Part shown: piece by piece, positions 38,915-49,239 of the stretch
Layout of the letters: every line of letters begins with the position of its first letter
Numbering within the stretch: position 1 is the stretch's first letter
Origin: Bacteroidales bacterium UBA1184
GTDB taxonomy: Bacteria > Bacteroidota > Bacteroidia > Bacteroidales > ML635J-15
Length of the DNA: 52,535 nt
Assembly: GCA_002310235.1 (NCBI GenBank)
Contig: DBYO01000019.1
Coordinates: 96,033-148,567, forward strand
Direction of reading: 5' to 3'
The notes under the pieces: model-generated
Database searches by the model: none
The model's input: only the letters and a program-made list of their open reading frames with translations
Told to the model about the DNA's origin: nothing
Position numbers and translations under genes: made by a program

Positions 38915-39721
38915 ATGAAACTGAAAGTTTTATTTGTAGCTCAAGAAATTGCACCATACGTGCCAGAAAACGAGATGTCGCTACTATGTCGCCGACTTCC
39001 GCAAAAAATACAAGAACTTGGTAACGAAATTCGTATATTCATGCCTAAGTTCGGTGTAATAAACGAAAGAAGAAACCAGCTACACGAAGTCATCAGACTC
39101 AGCGGAATGAATCTTGTAATAAACGATGCCGACCATCCTCTTATTATCAAAGTTGCATCTATACAACCTATAAGAATGCAGGTATATTTTATAGACAACG
39201 AAGATCTCTTCCAGAAAAAATATGCACTCACAAACAACGGCGACGACAACTTCACAGCCGACGAAAAATCGATCTTCTTCTCGAAGGGCGTAATCGAAAC
39301 CGTAAAAAAACTCGGATGGTCGCCTAACATCGTACACTGCCACGGATGGTTTTCTGCTCTTTTCCCATTCATAATGAGGAATGTATATTGCAACGACCCG
39401 ATGTTTGCAAACAACTGCAAGGTTGTGTACTCCATTTACAACGACAGCTTCTCGGGAAGCATCGACAATGGTCTCGCACATAAATTGCTCGGAAAGAACG
39501 TTACACCAGAGATGCTTACCCTGATTAAAGTCCCAACATGGGACAACCTTACTAAGTTCGCAATCGACAACTCCGACGGCATAATTCTGGCAACCAAGGA
39601 AGTAAAACCAGAAATCATACAATATATCAAGGATAGCGGCAAACCAATGCTCGAATACTCGGAAGGAAACGAGAACTTTGAGGACTACGAAAATTTCTAT
39701 ACAAAAGTTTCTGAAAACTAA
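38915..39721 (+). CDS. Glycogen/starch-synthase-like protein, single domain and probably not catalytic
   Basis: A 268-residue protein matching only the N-terminal GT5 domain of glycogen synthase: MKLKVLFVAQEIAPYV, ELGNEIRIFMPKFGVINERR, NIVHCHGWFSALFPF. Full-length GlgA is about 470-490 residues with a second GT-B domain, which is absent. The ADP-glucose-binding KxGGL loop after EIAPYV is replaced by PENEMS. Both points argue against glycogen synthesis. The same short form next to DUF4270 and glmS is, to my knowledge, a recurrent Bacteroidota arrangement, so it is likely a repurposed protein and not a broken gene. Six bases before the DUF4270 gene. Confidence 0.8.
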   Translation: MKLKVLFVAQEIAPYVPENEMSLLCRRLPQKIQELGNEIRIFMPKFGVINERRNQLHEVIRLSGMNLVINDADHPLIIKVASIQPIRMQVYFIDNEDLFQKKYALTNNGDDNFTADEKSIFFSKGVIETVKKLGWSPNIVHCHGWFSALFPFIMRNVYCNDPMFANNCKVVYSIYNDSFSGSIDNGLAHKLLGKNVTPEMLTLIKVPTWDNLTKFAIDNSDGIILATKEVKPEIIQYIKDSGKPMLEYSEGNENFEDYENFYTKVSEN

Positions 39722-39727
39722 CAACTG

Positions 39728-40993
39728 ATGAAAAACTCAACAATATTGTTTTTCATAATGCTCGTGCTTACGGCATGTTTTTCGTCGTGCAAAGACGACA
39801 ACTCGGCAATAGGAACCGGACTTATGCCTAGCAGCGACATTATGGAATTCCGTTGTGACACCATGGGAATAGAAACTTACACAATAAGAGACACCCATGT
39901 CGAAACACAGAACCGAACAATAAACCCAATAGGCACAATAACCGATCCAACATTTGGACAAACTACGGCATCGTGTGCATTTCAGCTACAATTGTCAAAT
40001 AGCAACGCCCAGCTCAACAAGGAAATCGACACAACAAACCTCGATGGGGTAAAACTTACTCTGCAACTTAAATATGCAAAAAAGTACGGAAGTACTGAAT
40101 CGTCAATGAAAATAAACATAAACAGGCTTCTTACCGACATCTACTACGACTCGATATACTATGAAGATCTAACATTTGCTTCCTCGCAATACGAATTGCT
40201 TAGTAGCACAGACATGGCTTTCGATGCCGACAGCATCATAAAAATAGAAATGCCCGAAAGTCTGGTAAAAAACATTCTGGCAGGCAATAGCGAACAAACG
40301 GCATGGAGCAACAACGATTTTGTAAAGTTCTTCAAAGGAATGTACATAAATACCGAACTGACATCGGGCGATGGATGCATGTATGCACTGGACCTTATTA
40401 ACCCCAAATCGAAGATGGTCATTACATACAACGACACATGCTCATTTGATTTCGTTATAAACGAGTACTGCGCCCGCATAAACATGTACACACACGACTA
40501 CACAAATGCCGACAGCGAACTTAAAACCTCCATCGACAATCCAGAAACCCCAAGCGATTTTTGTTACATACAAGGACTTGCCGGACTAAAGACAAAAATC
40601 AAATTCCCAGAACTCCCAAATCTTTTCGACTCTAAGAATATAATCATAAACAGAGCTCAACTGAAAGTCACTTTGCAGGAAGGCTCTACACTAGGCACAC
40701 TCCCAACACCTGTGGCATTGAGCATGACAAAGATTCTCGACAACGGACAGTACGATTTCCTTGAAGATTACAAATCAAACAGCAAATATTTCGGCGGCAA
40801 GTTCGACGAAACCGACAACTCATACACCTTCAATATTCCACTGCACCTACAGAATCTGTTCAACGGAGAATCGGACAATGGAATATATATGGTGGCAAAC
40901 GACAACCGTATTGTTCCATATAGAGCTCAGCTATATGGTGGAAGTCATGCCACTAACAATATCAAGATAATTGTATATTACTCAAAATATTAA
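39728..40993 (+). CDS. DUF4270 lipoprotein
   Basis: A 421-residue lipoprotein of the DUF4270 family. The signal ends TACFSSCKDDNSAIG with the lipobox cysteine near residue 20. GTGLMPSSDIMEF, the repeated beta-strands with Asp/Tyr-rich loops and FYIP-like NIPLHLQNLF near the C-terminus fit the family, which is found almost only in Bacteroidota. The function is not known; a surface or periplasmic role with polysaccharide has been guessed from its neighbours. It lies five bases before glmS, in the same operon. Confidence 0.85.
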   Translation: MKNSTILFFIMLVLTACFSSCKDDNSAIGTGLMPSSDIMEFRCDTMGIETYTIRDTHVETQNRTINPIGTITDPTFGQTTASCAFQLQLSNSNAQLNKEIDTTNLDGVKLTLQLKYAKKYGSTESSMKININRLLTDIYYDSIYYEDLTFASSQYELLSSTDMAFDADSIIKIEMPESLVKNILAGNSEQTAWSNNDFVKFFKGMYINTELTSGDGCMYALDLINPKSKMVITYNDTCSFDFVINEYCARINMYTHDYTNADSELKTSIDNPETPSDFCYIQGLAGLKTKIKFPELPNLFDSKNIIINRAQLKVTLQEGSTLGTLPTPVALSMTKILDNGQYDFLEDYKSNSKYFGGKFDETDNSYTFNIPLHLQNLFNGESDNGIYMVANDNRIVPYRAQLYGGSHATNNIKIIVYYSKY

Positions 40994-40998
40994 GCATT

Positions 40999-42852
40999 AT
41001 GTGCGGAATTGTAGGATACATTGGCAATAGAGACGCATACGACGTACTCATCAAAGGTCTAAAACGTTTGGAATACAGAGGATACGACTCTGCAGGAATC
41101 GCAATATACAACGGAAGTAAATTCAACGTGTACAAGTGCCACGGCAAGGTAAGCGACCTCGAAGCACACGTAAGCGACAAAGACACAAATGGAAACATCG
41201 GCATAGGTCACACTCGCTGGGCTACCCATGGAGAACCAAACGACATCAACGCTCATCCGCACGCTTCGATGAACGGAAAGTTTATACTTATACACAACGG
41301 CATCATCGAAAACTACGCCAAGCTAAAAGCAACTCTCGAAGAGAAAGGCTATACTTTCAAGGGCGAAACCGACTCGGAAGTGCTTGTGAATTTCATTGAG
41401 TACATATACAACGAAAGCCACGCCAAGGACGAAAACTTTATGCCCGACGACGCTGTCCGCACAGCTCTGCAGATGGTAGAAGGCGCTTATGGAATCGTGG
41501 TAATGAGTTCCGAAGATCCCGAAACAATTACTGTAGCCCGCAAAGGAAGCCCAATAGTGATTGGTATTGGTAACGGAGAATATTTCATCGCTTCCGACGC
41601 TTCACCTATTATAGAATATACCAATTCGGTAATCTACCTCAACGACCTTGATGTAGCAACAATTAGCAAAACTGGCTTTAACCTTGTGAACCTCAAGGAC
41701 CGCAAGGCAAAAATCGACATACAGCAGGTTGACCTCCGCCTCGACGAAATCGAGAAGAACGGCTTCGACCACTACATGCTCAAAGAAATATACGAACAGC
41801 CAAGAGCAATTGCCGACACATACCGCGGTCGTCTGAGCCTCGACAGCAAGAACCTTACCCTCGGCGGTCTGCATACCGTGATGAACGAACTTAAGGAAGC
41901 TAAGAGAATCATCATCGTTGCCTGCGGAACTAGCTGGCATGCTGGACTCGTAGGCGAATACCTATTTGAGGAATTTGCACGCATACCTACCGAAGTGGAA
42001 TATGCATCAGAATTCAGATACAGAAACCCAATCATCAACAAAGGCGACATTGTAATAGCAATAAGCCAGAGCGGAGAAACGGCTGACACACTTGCTGCCA
42101 TACAACTTGCCAAGGAAAGAGGAGCTATTGTGCTCGGAATATGCAACGTAGTTGGCTCTAGCATTCCTCGCGAAACCATTGCCGGTGTTTACACACACGC
42201 AGGACCAGAAATCGGTGTAGCTTCGACAAAAGCATTCACCACACAAATTACTGTGCTGACAATGATGGCAATGCAAGTGGGACTTGCAAACAAGGGTCTT
42301 ACCGAACAGGAGTTTACCGATTTGGTAGATGAATTGTACGCTATTCCACAAAAGGTGGAACAGATCCTCGAAAAGAGCGAAAGCATAAAGCAGATTGCCG
42401 AAAAGATAAAAGATGCTACCAACAGTATCTACCTCGGACGCGGCTACCTCTACCCTGTCGCTCTCGAAGGCGCACTAAAACTAAAGGAAATTTCGTACAT
42501 ACACGCCGAAGGCTATCCATCAGCCGAAATGAAGCACGGACCTATCGCCCTTATCGACGAGAAGATGCCTGTCATCGTATTGGCTACCAAGGATAAGTCG
42601 TACGACAAAATTGTATCTAACATTCAAGAAGTTAAGGCTCGTAAGGGCGTTGTTATTGCCATTGTCACCGAAGGCGACACAACCATAAAGAACCTTGCCG
42701 ACTATGTCATCGAAGTTCCCTACTCCGACTTCGCACTTGCTCCATTGCTTACTGTAGTTCCGCTCCAACTTATAGCATACTACATAGCTGTAATGAGAGG
42801 TTGCAATGTCGATCAACCAAGAAACCTTGCAAAATCTGTAACCGTGGAATAA
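40999..42852 (+). CDS. glmS: Glutamine-fructose-6-phosphate aminotransferase (GlmS)
   Basis: A 617-residue enzyme making glucosamine-6-phosphate, the first step to UDP-GlcNAc for peptidoglycan and surface sugars. The N-terminal glutaminase domain begins MCGIVGYIG, with the nucleophile Cys exposed after removal of Met, and has GHTRWATHGEP and HNGIIENY. Two SIS isomerase domains follow (CGTSWHAGLVGEY, SQSGETADTL, STKAFTTQI, GRGYLYPVALEGALKLKEISYIHAE in part), ending in the family's DQPRNLAKSVTVE. Complete and normal in length. No glmS ribozyme is seen, since only five bases separate it from the gene before. Confidence 0.98.
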   Translation: MCGIVGYIGNRDAYDVLIKGLKRLEYRGYDSAGIAIYNGSKFNVYKCHGKVSDLEAHVSDKDTNGNIGIGHTRWATHGEPNDINAHPHASMNGKFILIHNGIIENYAKLKATLEEKGYTFKGETDSEVLVNFIEYIYNESHAKDENFMPDDAVRTALQMVEGAYGIVVMSSEDPETITVARKGSPIVIGIGNGEYFIASDASPIIEYTNSVIYLNDLDVATISKTGFNLVNLKDRKAKIDIQQVDLRLDEIEKNGFDHYMLKEIYEQPRAIADTYRGRLSLDSKNLTLGGLHTVMNELKEAKRIIIVACGTSWHAGLVGEYLFEEFARIPTEVEYASEFRYRNPIINKGDIVIAISQSGETADTLAAIQLAKERGAIVLGICNVVGSSIPRETIAGVYTHAGPEIGVASTKAFTTQITVLTMMAMQVGLANKGLTEQEFTDLVDELYAIPQKVEQILEKSESIKQIAEKIKDATNSIYLGRGYLYPVALEGALKLKEISYIHAEGYPSAEMKHGPIALIDEKMPVIVLATKDKSYDKIVSNIQEVKARKGVVIAIVTEGDTTIKNLADYVIEVPYSDFALAPLLTVVPLQLIAYYIAVMRGCNVDQPRNLAKSVTVE

Positions 42853-42860
42853 AAACAGGA

Positions 42861-45566
42861 ATGAAACGACTTGTCAAAATATTAATTGCCATTGCCCTAA
42901 CTGCAATAGTTGCAGCATGTTCTACCGAAAAGAACACGCCGATGAGCCGTTTCTACCACAATACTACTCTGAAATACAACATATATTTCAACGGACGCGA
43001 ATCTTACAAGAAAGGCATAACCAAGATAAACGACCAAAATAGTGACAATTACGCATTGATTCTCAGTGTATTTACCGACAGTAAGGAAGAAAACGCCGCT
43101 GTAGCAAACGGTGAAATGGAAAAGGCAATCCAGAAGTCGGCAAAGGGTATAAAACTGCACTCTATTACCAAAAAGCCTAAACCTTCGGGCAAAGCATTGT
43201 CACAGAAGGAAAAGGAATTCATGGCTCAAAACGAATTCAACAAATGGGTTGACCACTGCTATATGCTTATGGGCAAGGCTTATTTCATAAAACGCGACTA
43301 CATGCAGGCGCGACAGAACCTTGAATTTGCATTGCGCCAATATCCTAACTCGAAAATTCAGCCCGAAATCGCAATGTACCTTGTGAGAACCTTCTGCGAA
43401 GACAAGAAATTCAAGGAAGCCAAGGAAACTCTCGACAAGATAGAGGGAGACAAAAAGATTACCAAGAAAAATGCAGGCTACTACGCTGCTGTATGGGCAG
43501 ACTACTACCTTAAGCAAAACAACCGCGAGGAAGCAGCTGAAAAGCTGAAACTTGCAGTTGAAAAAACAAAGAAGCGCAAGGACAAAATAAGATACATATA
43601 CATTCTAGCCCAACTCAAGGAAAAGGAAAACAACCTTAAGGACGCATACAAGTACTACGAGGAGGCTTCGAAGCGCAACCCCAACTACGAAATGGAGTTC
43701 AACGCCCGCATTAACATGGCGAAATGCTACAGCGGCGGCAAGGGAAGCAACAAGGAAATCTTCAAGCTGCTGAACAAGATGCTCAAGGACGAGAAAAACA
43801 AGGAGTACCGCGACCAGATATACTACGCAATAGCCGAAGTAGAACTCCGCACGGGTAAGGAAAGCGAAGCAATCGAACACTACAAGAAATCGTCGGCTGT
43901 AAGCGTAGAAAACGACTACCAGAAAGCCCTATCGTGCCTCAAATTGGGTGAACTATACTTTGCAAAGCTCGAATACAAGAACGCATACCTGTACTACGAC
44001 ACATGCATGCAATACATCACCGAAGACTACGACAATTTCAAAGAGATACAGACGCTTACAAAGAACCTTTCGGAACTTGTAACTTATACCGATGTCATCG
44101 AGTTTGAAGACAGCGTGCAGAAGATAGCCAAGATGAGCGACAAGGAACGTAACAAGTTGATAGACGGACTCATCGCTAAAGTTGTAGAACAGGAACGTTT
44201 AGAGCGCGAACTAGCCCAGCAGGAATCGATGAACTCGTACCTTTTCGACCAGAGACGTGGAGAAACCAACAACGTCGGCAGTTCGACAGGCAAATGGTAC
44301 TTCTACAACCCAGCGCAATTGAGCTACGGAAAGAACGAATTCCAGAAGAAATGGGGCAATCGAAAGAACGAAGACCATTGGCGTCGTAAAGACAAGACTG
44401 TTGTTTCGTTTGATATGGGTGACGATAGTGAAGCATCCGACAGCGTTGTTGCCGATGCAAAGCCAAAGAACGAAGACCCCAAGAGCCGCGAATACTACCT
44501 TCAGGACTTGCCGCTTACCGACTCGGCAATGCAGGAGTCGCACAAACGAATCGAAAACGCATTATACAACGCTAGCAAGATCTACAAAGAGAAATTCGGC
44601 GATTATCCGAAAGCAATCAACAGCTATGAGGATTTGAACAGGCGCTATCCGAATTCCGACTACCAACTTCTATCCTACTACGACCTGTATATCCTAAATA
44701 CCTTAATAAAGGATATGCCACAGGCGGAAAAATACAAGAACTTGATAATTACAAAGTACGGCAAAACAAACTACGCTAAGCTATTGCAGAATCCAAATTT
44801 TGTAAAGGAACAGGAGGAAATACGCAAGCACAATGAACAACTATACGCAAATACATACGATGCATTCATGCGAGGCGAATGGGCTACTGTTCAACGCAAT
44901 GCGACCAATTTCATAAACGAAAACAGCGACGACGAACTCGTTCCTCACTTCGATTTTCTGAATACTATGTGTACCGCAAGGAATGCCGACACCACTCAGT
45001 TTAAACTGGCTCTGCTCGACTATATCGACCGCTATCCAAAACACGAACTTAGACGAGCAGCAGAAAATCTTCTGGCATACTTTGGCTCCGGCGACATCGA
45101 TGCACTCATTGCCGACCTGAAATCGCGTCCCGATGTTGTGAAACAACAGCAGAAGGATGGCGAATCGACTTCATATGCCGAGGAAACTGTCGAAGCTGAA
45201 TACAAATTCGATGAGATGGCGGAGCACTACTATGTTGTTTATTTCAAGTCGGAGCAAGTGGACGACAAGCGTCTAGCTTTCGAAATCCGCAATTTCAACA
45301 TCTTCAACTTCAACATGCGAACCTTCAACGTGGTAACAAGCACCTTCAACAGCAACTACTCAATGATAACTGTACGCCCGTTCCGCAATATGCGCCAGTC
45401 GGTCAACTACTCGAAGATGATTGCCAACAGCGAAGATGTTTTCAACAAGCTTAGAAACGTTGACTACAAGATATTCGTAATTTCGGCCGACAACTTCAAG
45501 ATGCTTACCGAAAGCCGCAACTTGAATTCGTATCTTGAATTCTACAACGAGAACTACAATAAATAG
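42861..45566 (+). CDS. porW: T9SS lipoprotein PorW/SprE
   Basis: A 901-residue TPR lipoprotein needed for type IX secretion and, in flavobacteria, gliding. The signal ends TAIVAACSTEK (lipobox VAAC). The first mature segment MSRFYHNTTLKYNIYFNGRESYKKG is characteristic of the PorW/SprE family, followed by TPR repeats (YMLMGKAYFIKRDYMQARQNLEFALRQYP in part, YYEEASKRNPNYEMEFNARI). PorW is thought to link the T9SS outer ring to the PorLM motor. The frame extends 20 codons upstream into glmS, but the lipoprotein signal fixes the ATG at 42861, eight bases after the glmS stop. A T9SS part in an amino-sugar operon is worth noting. Confidence 0.9.
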   Translation: MKRLVKILIAIALTAIVAACSTEKNTPMSRFYHNTTLKYNIYFNGRESYKKGITKINDQNSDNYALILSVFTDSKEENAAVANGEMEKAIQKSAKGIKLHSITKKPKPSGKALSQKEKEFMAQNEFNKWVDHCYMLMGKAYFIKRDYMQARQNLEFALRQYPNSKIQPEIAMYLVRTFCEDKKFKEAKETLDKIEGDKKITKKNAGYYAAVWADYYLKQNNREEAAEKLKLAVEKTKKRKDKIRYIYILAQLKEKENNLKDAYKYYEEASKRNPNYEMEFNARINMAKCYSGGKGSNKEIFKLLNKMLKDEKNKEYRDQIYYAIAEVELRTGKESEAIEHYKKSSAVSVENDYQKALSCLKLGELYFAKLEYKNAYLYYDTCMQYITEDYDNFKEIQTLTKNLSELVTYTDVIEFEDSVQKIAKMSDKERNKLIDGLIAKVVEQERLERELAQQESMNSYLFDQRRGETNNVGSSTGKWYFYNPAQLSYGKNEFQKKWGNRKNEDHWRRKDKTVVSFDMGDDSEASDSVVADAKPKNEDPKSREYYLQDLPLTDSAMQESHKRIENALYNASKIYKEKFGDYPKAINSYEDLNRRYPNSDYQLLSYYDLYILNTLIKDMPQAEKYKNLIITKYGKTNYAKLLQNPNFVKEQEEIRKHNEQLYANTYDAFMRGEWATVQRNATNFINENSDDELVPHFDFLNTMCTARNADTTQFKLALLDYIDRYPKHELRRAAENLLAYFGSGDIDALIADLKSRPDVVKQQQKDGESTSYAEETVEAEYKFDEMAEHYYVVYFKSEQVDDKRLAFEIRNFNIFNFNMRTFNVVTSTFNSNYSMITVRPFRNMRQSVNYSKMIANSEDVFNKLRNVDYKIFVISADNFKMLTESRNLNSYLEFYNENYNK

Positions 45567-45591
45567 TTGATAATACAAAAACTATTACATC

Positions 45592-46374
45592 ATGAAAATA
45601 AAAGTATTAACTTTCATTTCGACACTTGCATTAATTTTGTGCATAGGCGCAATCAATAATCTATCGGCACAATCGCTATACGATGCCGACAACACAAGCG
45701 GCAAGTATTTATACATGTCGAAACCGATCTTGATAACTGCAAAATTTGATGGTGACGAAGAGGAAACTCTAGGCGAATATTGCAGATACGATGCACAAGG
45801 CCGAATAATAGAATACGGCTGCATAACAGGACAGTTCGACTACGAAACATATATTCGCATGTTCAAGATTCACTATAATGGTGAAAAGATTGATTCGGTA
45901 CAATGCAAAGAGGTGTACTACGGCATTGCTTCACAAAAAATGGACATGATTTTCAAGGAAGGCATAAGCTTCTACGACCAGTTCTCTGGCAATGACATTG
46001 GTTTTATTCTCGACACCGACAAAGCGCCAAAAGATCTTGACACCAAGTCAATTGCCTCGATGCGTGCCTACGCCGACAGCAAAAACGACATTCTGGTAAG
46101 AGAATTCGCATGGATGTACGATTTCGACTCTATAAAAAAATGGAACAAGGAGAAAAGAGACAAAAAAAATAATCTTCTTATCTATTCCGAATTCGTTGAT
46201 TATAGCGGTGAAGGCGAGAGTACATACAAGATAAACTACTCATACGCAATCGATCACAACACAAAATCCATAAACTGCATACAGCGCGGAGAATTTGACG
46301 GAGAAGAGTACGAATACGAACGCAACTACATCATTACGGAAACATATCTGAGCACGGATGTGGATCTGAGGTGA
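45592..46374 (+). CDS. Small exported protein, unknown function
   Basis: A 260-residue protein with a Sec signal peptide (LALILCIGAINNLSAQ). The mature part has short charged strands with many Tyr, Asp and Glu (YCRYDAQGRIIEYGCI, YKINYSYAIDHNTKS). The YDxxGRI pattern resembles single RHS/YD-like or DUF-type turns, but repeats are too few to call. It follows porW by 25 bases on the same strand and may be read through from it. No known family is recognised. Confidence 0.6.
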   Translation: MKIKVLTFISTLALILCIGAINNLSAQSLYDADNTSGKYLYMSKPILITAKFDGDEEETLGEYCRYDAQGRIIEYGCITGQFDYETYIRMFKIHYNGEKIDSVQCKEVYYGIASQKMDMIFKEGISFYDQFSGNDIGFILDTDKAPKDLDTKSIASMRAYADSKNDILVREFAWMYDFDSIKKWNKEKRDKKNNLLIYSEFVDYSGEGESTYKINYSYAIDHNTKSINCIQRGEFDGEEYEYERNYIITETYLSTDVDLR

Positions 46375-46394
46375 GGAAAATAAGTTACTAATTA

Positions 46395-47381
46395 TCACCA
46401 CCTTCCATCATATACTGGTCTTATAGTTTGTCCGTACATACGGTAGTAGCTTGTCGTATAAATAGTATTCGCATCAAATATTACACCCCAAGCATAATCG
46501 GCATCGTCTATATACAGAGAACTGAGCCAATAGAACCCACATTCACCCATACTAAGAAGCCCTTCTCCTTCGCGCCCGCCAGCCATCGGCAAGAAAATGC
46601 TATTGCCGTTCCGTCCAATAAACATATAACCATTTACGCCATTGCTAGTTGTCAAAGTCGTTGTACAATTATCCAACAGTTCTTCAAATTCAGCTTTCGT
46701 CGGCATACGCCAGTTGTTTCCCAACATTGCCGTAGCTACATCATCAGAGTCTTCCAATGTGGTTAAACCATCTGTGCCATTGTATTTTACAAGAACGGAA
46801 TCCTCATAAAAAGTGTAAGTTTCCCAATTATAAGTCACTTTATCAGAAATTTCACCCCAAGCATAATATCGGCCATAATCTTCGGGCGACTTAGCACCCA
46901 GGTTGCAGTTTGCCCATAGCGTACCACTAGGAAGACCTAGGTCAATATACATTAGATTGGATGACAACTCAATGGAAACAAACAATGGGTCACCTTCTAA
47001 AACAAGTATTTCAGATTCTCCGCAACACAATTCTCCTCCAATTTTAGCATCAACAAGCAGACGGAATGTTTTTCCTTTTACAACATACAAAACATCGCTG
47101 TGCGCGTAGTCGTACATATAAAGTTCCGGAATATTGTCAACAGCAACAAAATGGCAGTTGTAACCAATAGTATCGTCCTCATATGCAACCGACACTACCG
47201 CATTAAACTCCTTGACTATACTTTTGTTCAAAAAGCCCTCCGCAGTTGACTTTTTTAACCCTATATCCAAAGGTGCTATAGGATTAAGCATTATTGGTTC
47301 TTTGTGGCAGGCGACAAAGAACGACATCATCAATATGCAGCACAGCAACCTTAAACAACTTTTGAATTGTATAATATTCAT
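46395..47381 (-). CDS. FISUMP-domain lipoprotein
   Basis: A 328-residue lipoprotein (signal ending SFFVACHKEP). The C-terminal half is a FISUMP domain (Fibrobacter succinogenes major paralogous domain): YIDLGLPSGTLWANCNLGA, SPEDYGRYYAWGEISD, NNWRMPTKAEFEELL and the final YRMYGQTIRPVY. These domains occur in many surface lipoproteins of gut and rumen Bacteroidota and fold like C-type lectins; binding partners are unknown. The N-terminal half (about 30-150) is a beta domain with no clear match. It follows the Ig-like cargo gene by ten bases and is probably co-transcribed with it. Confidence 0.8.
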   Translation of the reverse strand: MNIIQFKSCLRLLCCILMMSFFVACHKEPIMLNPIAPLDIGLKKSTAEGFLNKSIVKEFNAVVSVAYEDDTIGYNCHFVAVDNIPELYMYDYAHSDVLYVVKGKTFRLLVDAKIGGELCCGESEILVLEGDPLFVSIELSSNLMYIDLGLPSGTLWANCNLGAKSPEDYGRYYAWGEISDKVTYNWETYTFYEDSVLVKYNGTDGLTTLEDSDDVATAMLGNNWRMPTKAEFEELLDNCTTTLTTSNGVNGYMFIGRNGNSIFLPMAGGREGEGLLSMGECGFYWLSSLYIDDADYAWGVIFDANTIYTTSYYRMYGQTIRPVYDGRW

Positions 47382-47391
47382 TTTCTATTCT

Positions 47392-49239
47392 TTACTCTTT
47401 TACAACCTTATAAAACGATGGCATACTGCTTTCTTCTCCATAAATTCTTATAATATACATGCCAGACACAAGGCCTTGCATATCTAATACAGCTTCGTAA
47501 CCATTCACCTCCTTGCGCATAACAAACTGTCCAGTAGTTTTATAGAACTCAACAATCGAAATGAATCCGTCGGAGTTAATATTGAGCAGCCCCTTTGTGG
47601 GATTTGGCCCGATGCCATATACAGGCTCAGCAAGCACACGGAGATGTATGTCGTAAATCGTATCGCATCCAGTTTCGGACGGTATAGTAAACGTATAATT
47701 ACCAGTGGAAAAGAATGAATGGTCGCCAATGGTAACATAATTGGATACGGTGGTGTCGATAGAATGACTTGGTACATAACCAAATCTCACTTCAATAGAA
47801 TCTTTCGCGGAACACGCCCCGTCGGACACCGTCCAATAAATAGTATATGGAGAATCTTCATGATTTATTACCTCGGAGTGTATAGTTGTGCTTGAGCTGT
47901 TTGGCTCATCAAATGAGATTACATCAGGGTCGGATGACGACCAAGTTCCTTCGCCAATTTCGTTAGGAATGGCATTTAGCAAACCATTGGAAGAACAGAA
48001 GACTGCGGAAGTGTCAATAATTTCAGCACTTAACGCTGCATTTGGTGTATTTACTATTAAAGTAGCGAACTCTGTTTGTATTTCATCACATCCATTTAAA
48101 ATAATACAATAAAATGATCCTGCATTTTCCATTGATACGTTTGATATATGCAATCTATCTGTTGTCTGACCTTCCAAAGTAATCCCATTGTTGTACCACT
48201 GATAACGAACGCCATCTCCACTTGCAGACATTGCAAGTTCATATTCACTTCCTTCGCATAGTGTAGTAGTTACTGGATCTGGCTGCATAGTTATTTCAGG
48301 TGTAGTACCAACAGTAACCATAATTGTATCGGAATATGCAGTTGGACATCCAAGCTCAGAAGTAATGACACAATTGTATAATCCACCATAATCGGCAACT
48401 ACAGACGTAACTGTGTACGACGAATAATTATTACCAATATAAGCGCCATCGCGATACCATGAATATCTAAGTTGGTCGCCTTCGGCAGAAAGAGAAACCG
48501 TTAACGCATCTCCTGTACATACATCAACATCCTGCGGCTGAATATTAATTAATGGAGAAACTATTACATTTACATAAATAGGACCTGCATTTTCCGTTCC
48601 GCACGAGTTAGTAACTTCGCATACATAATATCCATTGTCGCTATTCTGTAGAGCTGTAAAACGCAGCACAGGATCTTCTGAGATTATCTCCGCATCGTCC
48701 TGACGATGCCACGCAAATGTAATTCCTACGCTTTCAAAAGCACCAGCATCAAGCATAGTTGAGCCTTCGTATATATTATTGACAATACTTATTGACGTAT
48801 CCGCACCAGAACAAACAGGTAACGAACTAGACAATGGTGGATATATGGAAATAGGCTGGTTTACATTAACAATAAACCTTTCCGAATTAATTGCACTCGT
48901 ATATTCTATTCCCAAATATACTTTACAATAATAATATCCGACATTTCTTATTGATGTTTCTGCCAATATATTTTCCAATGACAAGGTGCTACTGTTTTCA
49001 CCATCAATTTCTGTCCAACCATCATCTGTCGTAAGAATTTGAGTTTCACTATAAAACCACTGGTAGCGGAAATCTGTTATTTCTCCTGTAGGATCGTTTA
49101 CAAATACAGCTAGAGTACTTTCTTCTCCAGAACATAAGTAAATTGTATTTTCTGTTGTGGTAATTACTATATCTGATTCTCCTGCAATAGAAATAATCGC
49201 AACGAGAATAAGGTCTATAATCATTACAAATCTCATCAT
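47392..49239 (-). CDS. Ig-like repeat protein with T9SS sorting domain
   Basis: A 615-residue exported protein. After a signal peptide come at least four Ig-like/PKD-type domains with paired cysteines and the YxWYxxG core (FRYQWFYSETQ, LRYSWYRDGAYIG, VRYQWYNNGITLEG), each ending in a YYCxV motif (GYYYCKV, GYYVCEV, GLYNCVI). Near 500-540 is a short GDHSFFSTGNYTFTI ... CDTIYDIHL module seen in many T9SS cargo proteins. The last 75 residues are a type A sorting domain (YGIGPNPTKGLLNI ... GMYIIRIYG). Likely surface-anchored or released adhesin. It heads a two-gene operon with the FISUMP lipoprotein. Confidence 0.85.
   Translation of the reverse strand: MMRFVMIIDLILVAIISIAGESDIVITTTENTIYLCSGEESTLAVFVNDPTGEITDFRYQWFYSETQILTTDDGWTEIDGENSSTLSLENILAETSIRNVGYYYCKVYLGIEYTSAINSERFIVNVNQPISIYPPLSSSLPVCSGADTSISIVNNIYEGSTMLDAGAFESVGITFAWHRQDDAEIISEDPVLRFTALQNSDNGYYVCEVTNSCGTENAGPIYVNVIVSPLINIQPQDVDVCTGDALTVSLSAEGDQLRYSWYRDGAYIGNNYSSYTVTSVVADYGGLYNCVITSELGCPTAYSDTIMVTVGTTPEITMQPDPVTTTLCEGSEYELAMSASGDGVRYQWYNNGITLEGQTTDRLHISNVSMENAGSFYCIILNGCDEIQTEFATLIVNTPNAALSAEIIDTSAVFCSSNGLLNAIPNEIGEGTWSSSDPDVISFDEPNSSSTTIHSEVINHEDSPYTIYWTVSDGACSAKDSIEVRFGYVPSHSIDTTVSNYVTIGDHSFFSTGNYTFTIPSETGCDTIYDIHLRVLAEPVYGIGPNPTKGLLNINSDGFISIVEFYKTTGQFVMRKEVNGYEAVLDMQGLVSGMYIIRIYGEESSMPSFYKVVKE

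Noticed and set aside
38915..39721. Functional glycogen synthase
   Set aside because: Only the N-terminal domain is present and the substrate-binding KxGGL loop is replaced.
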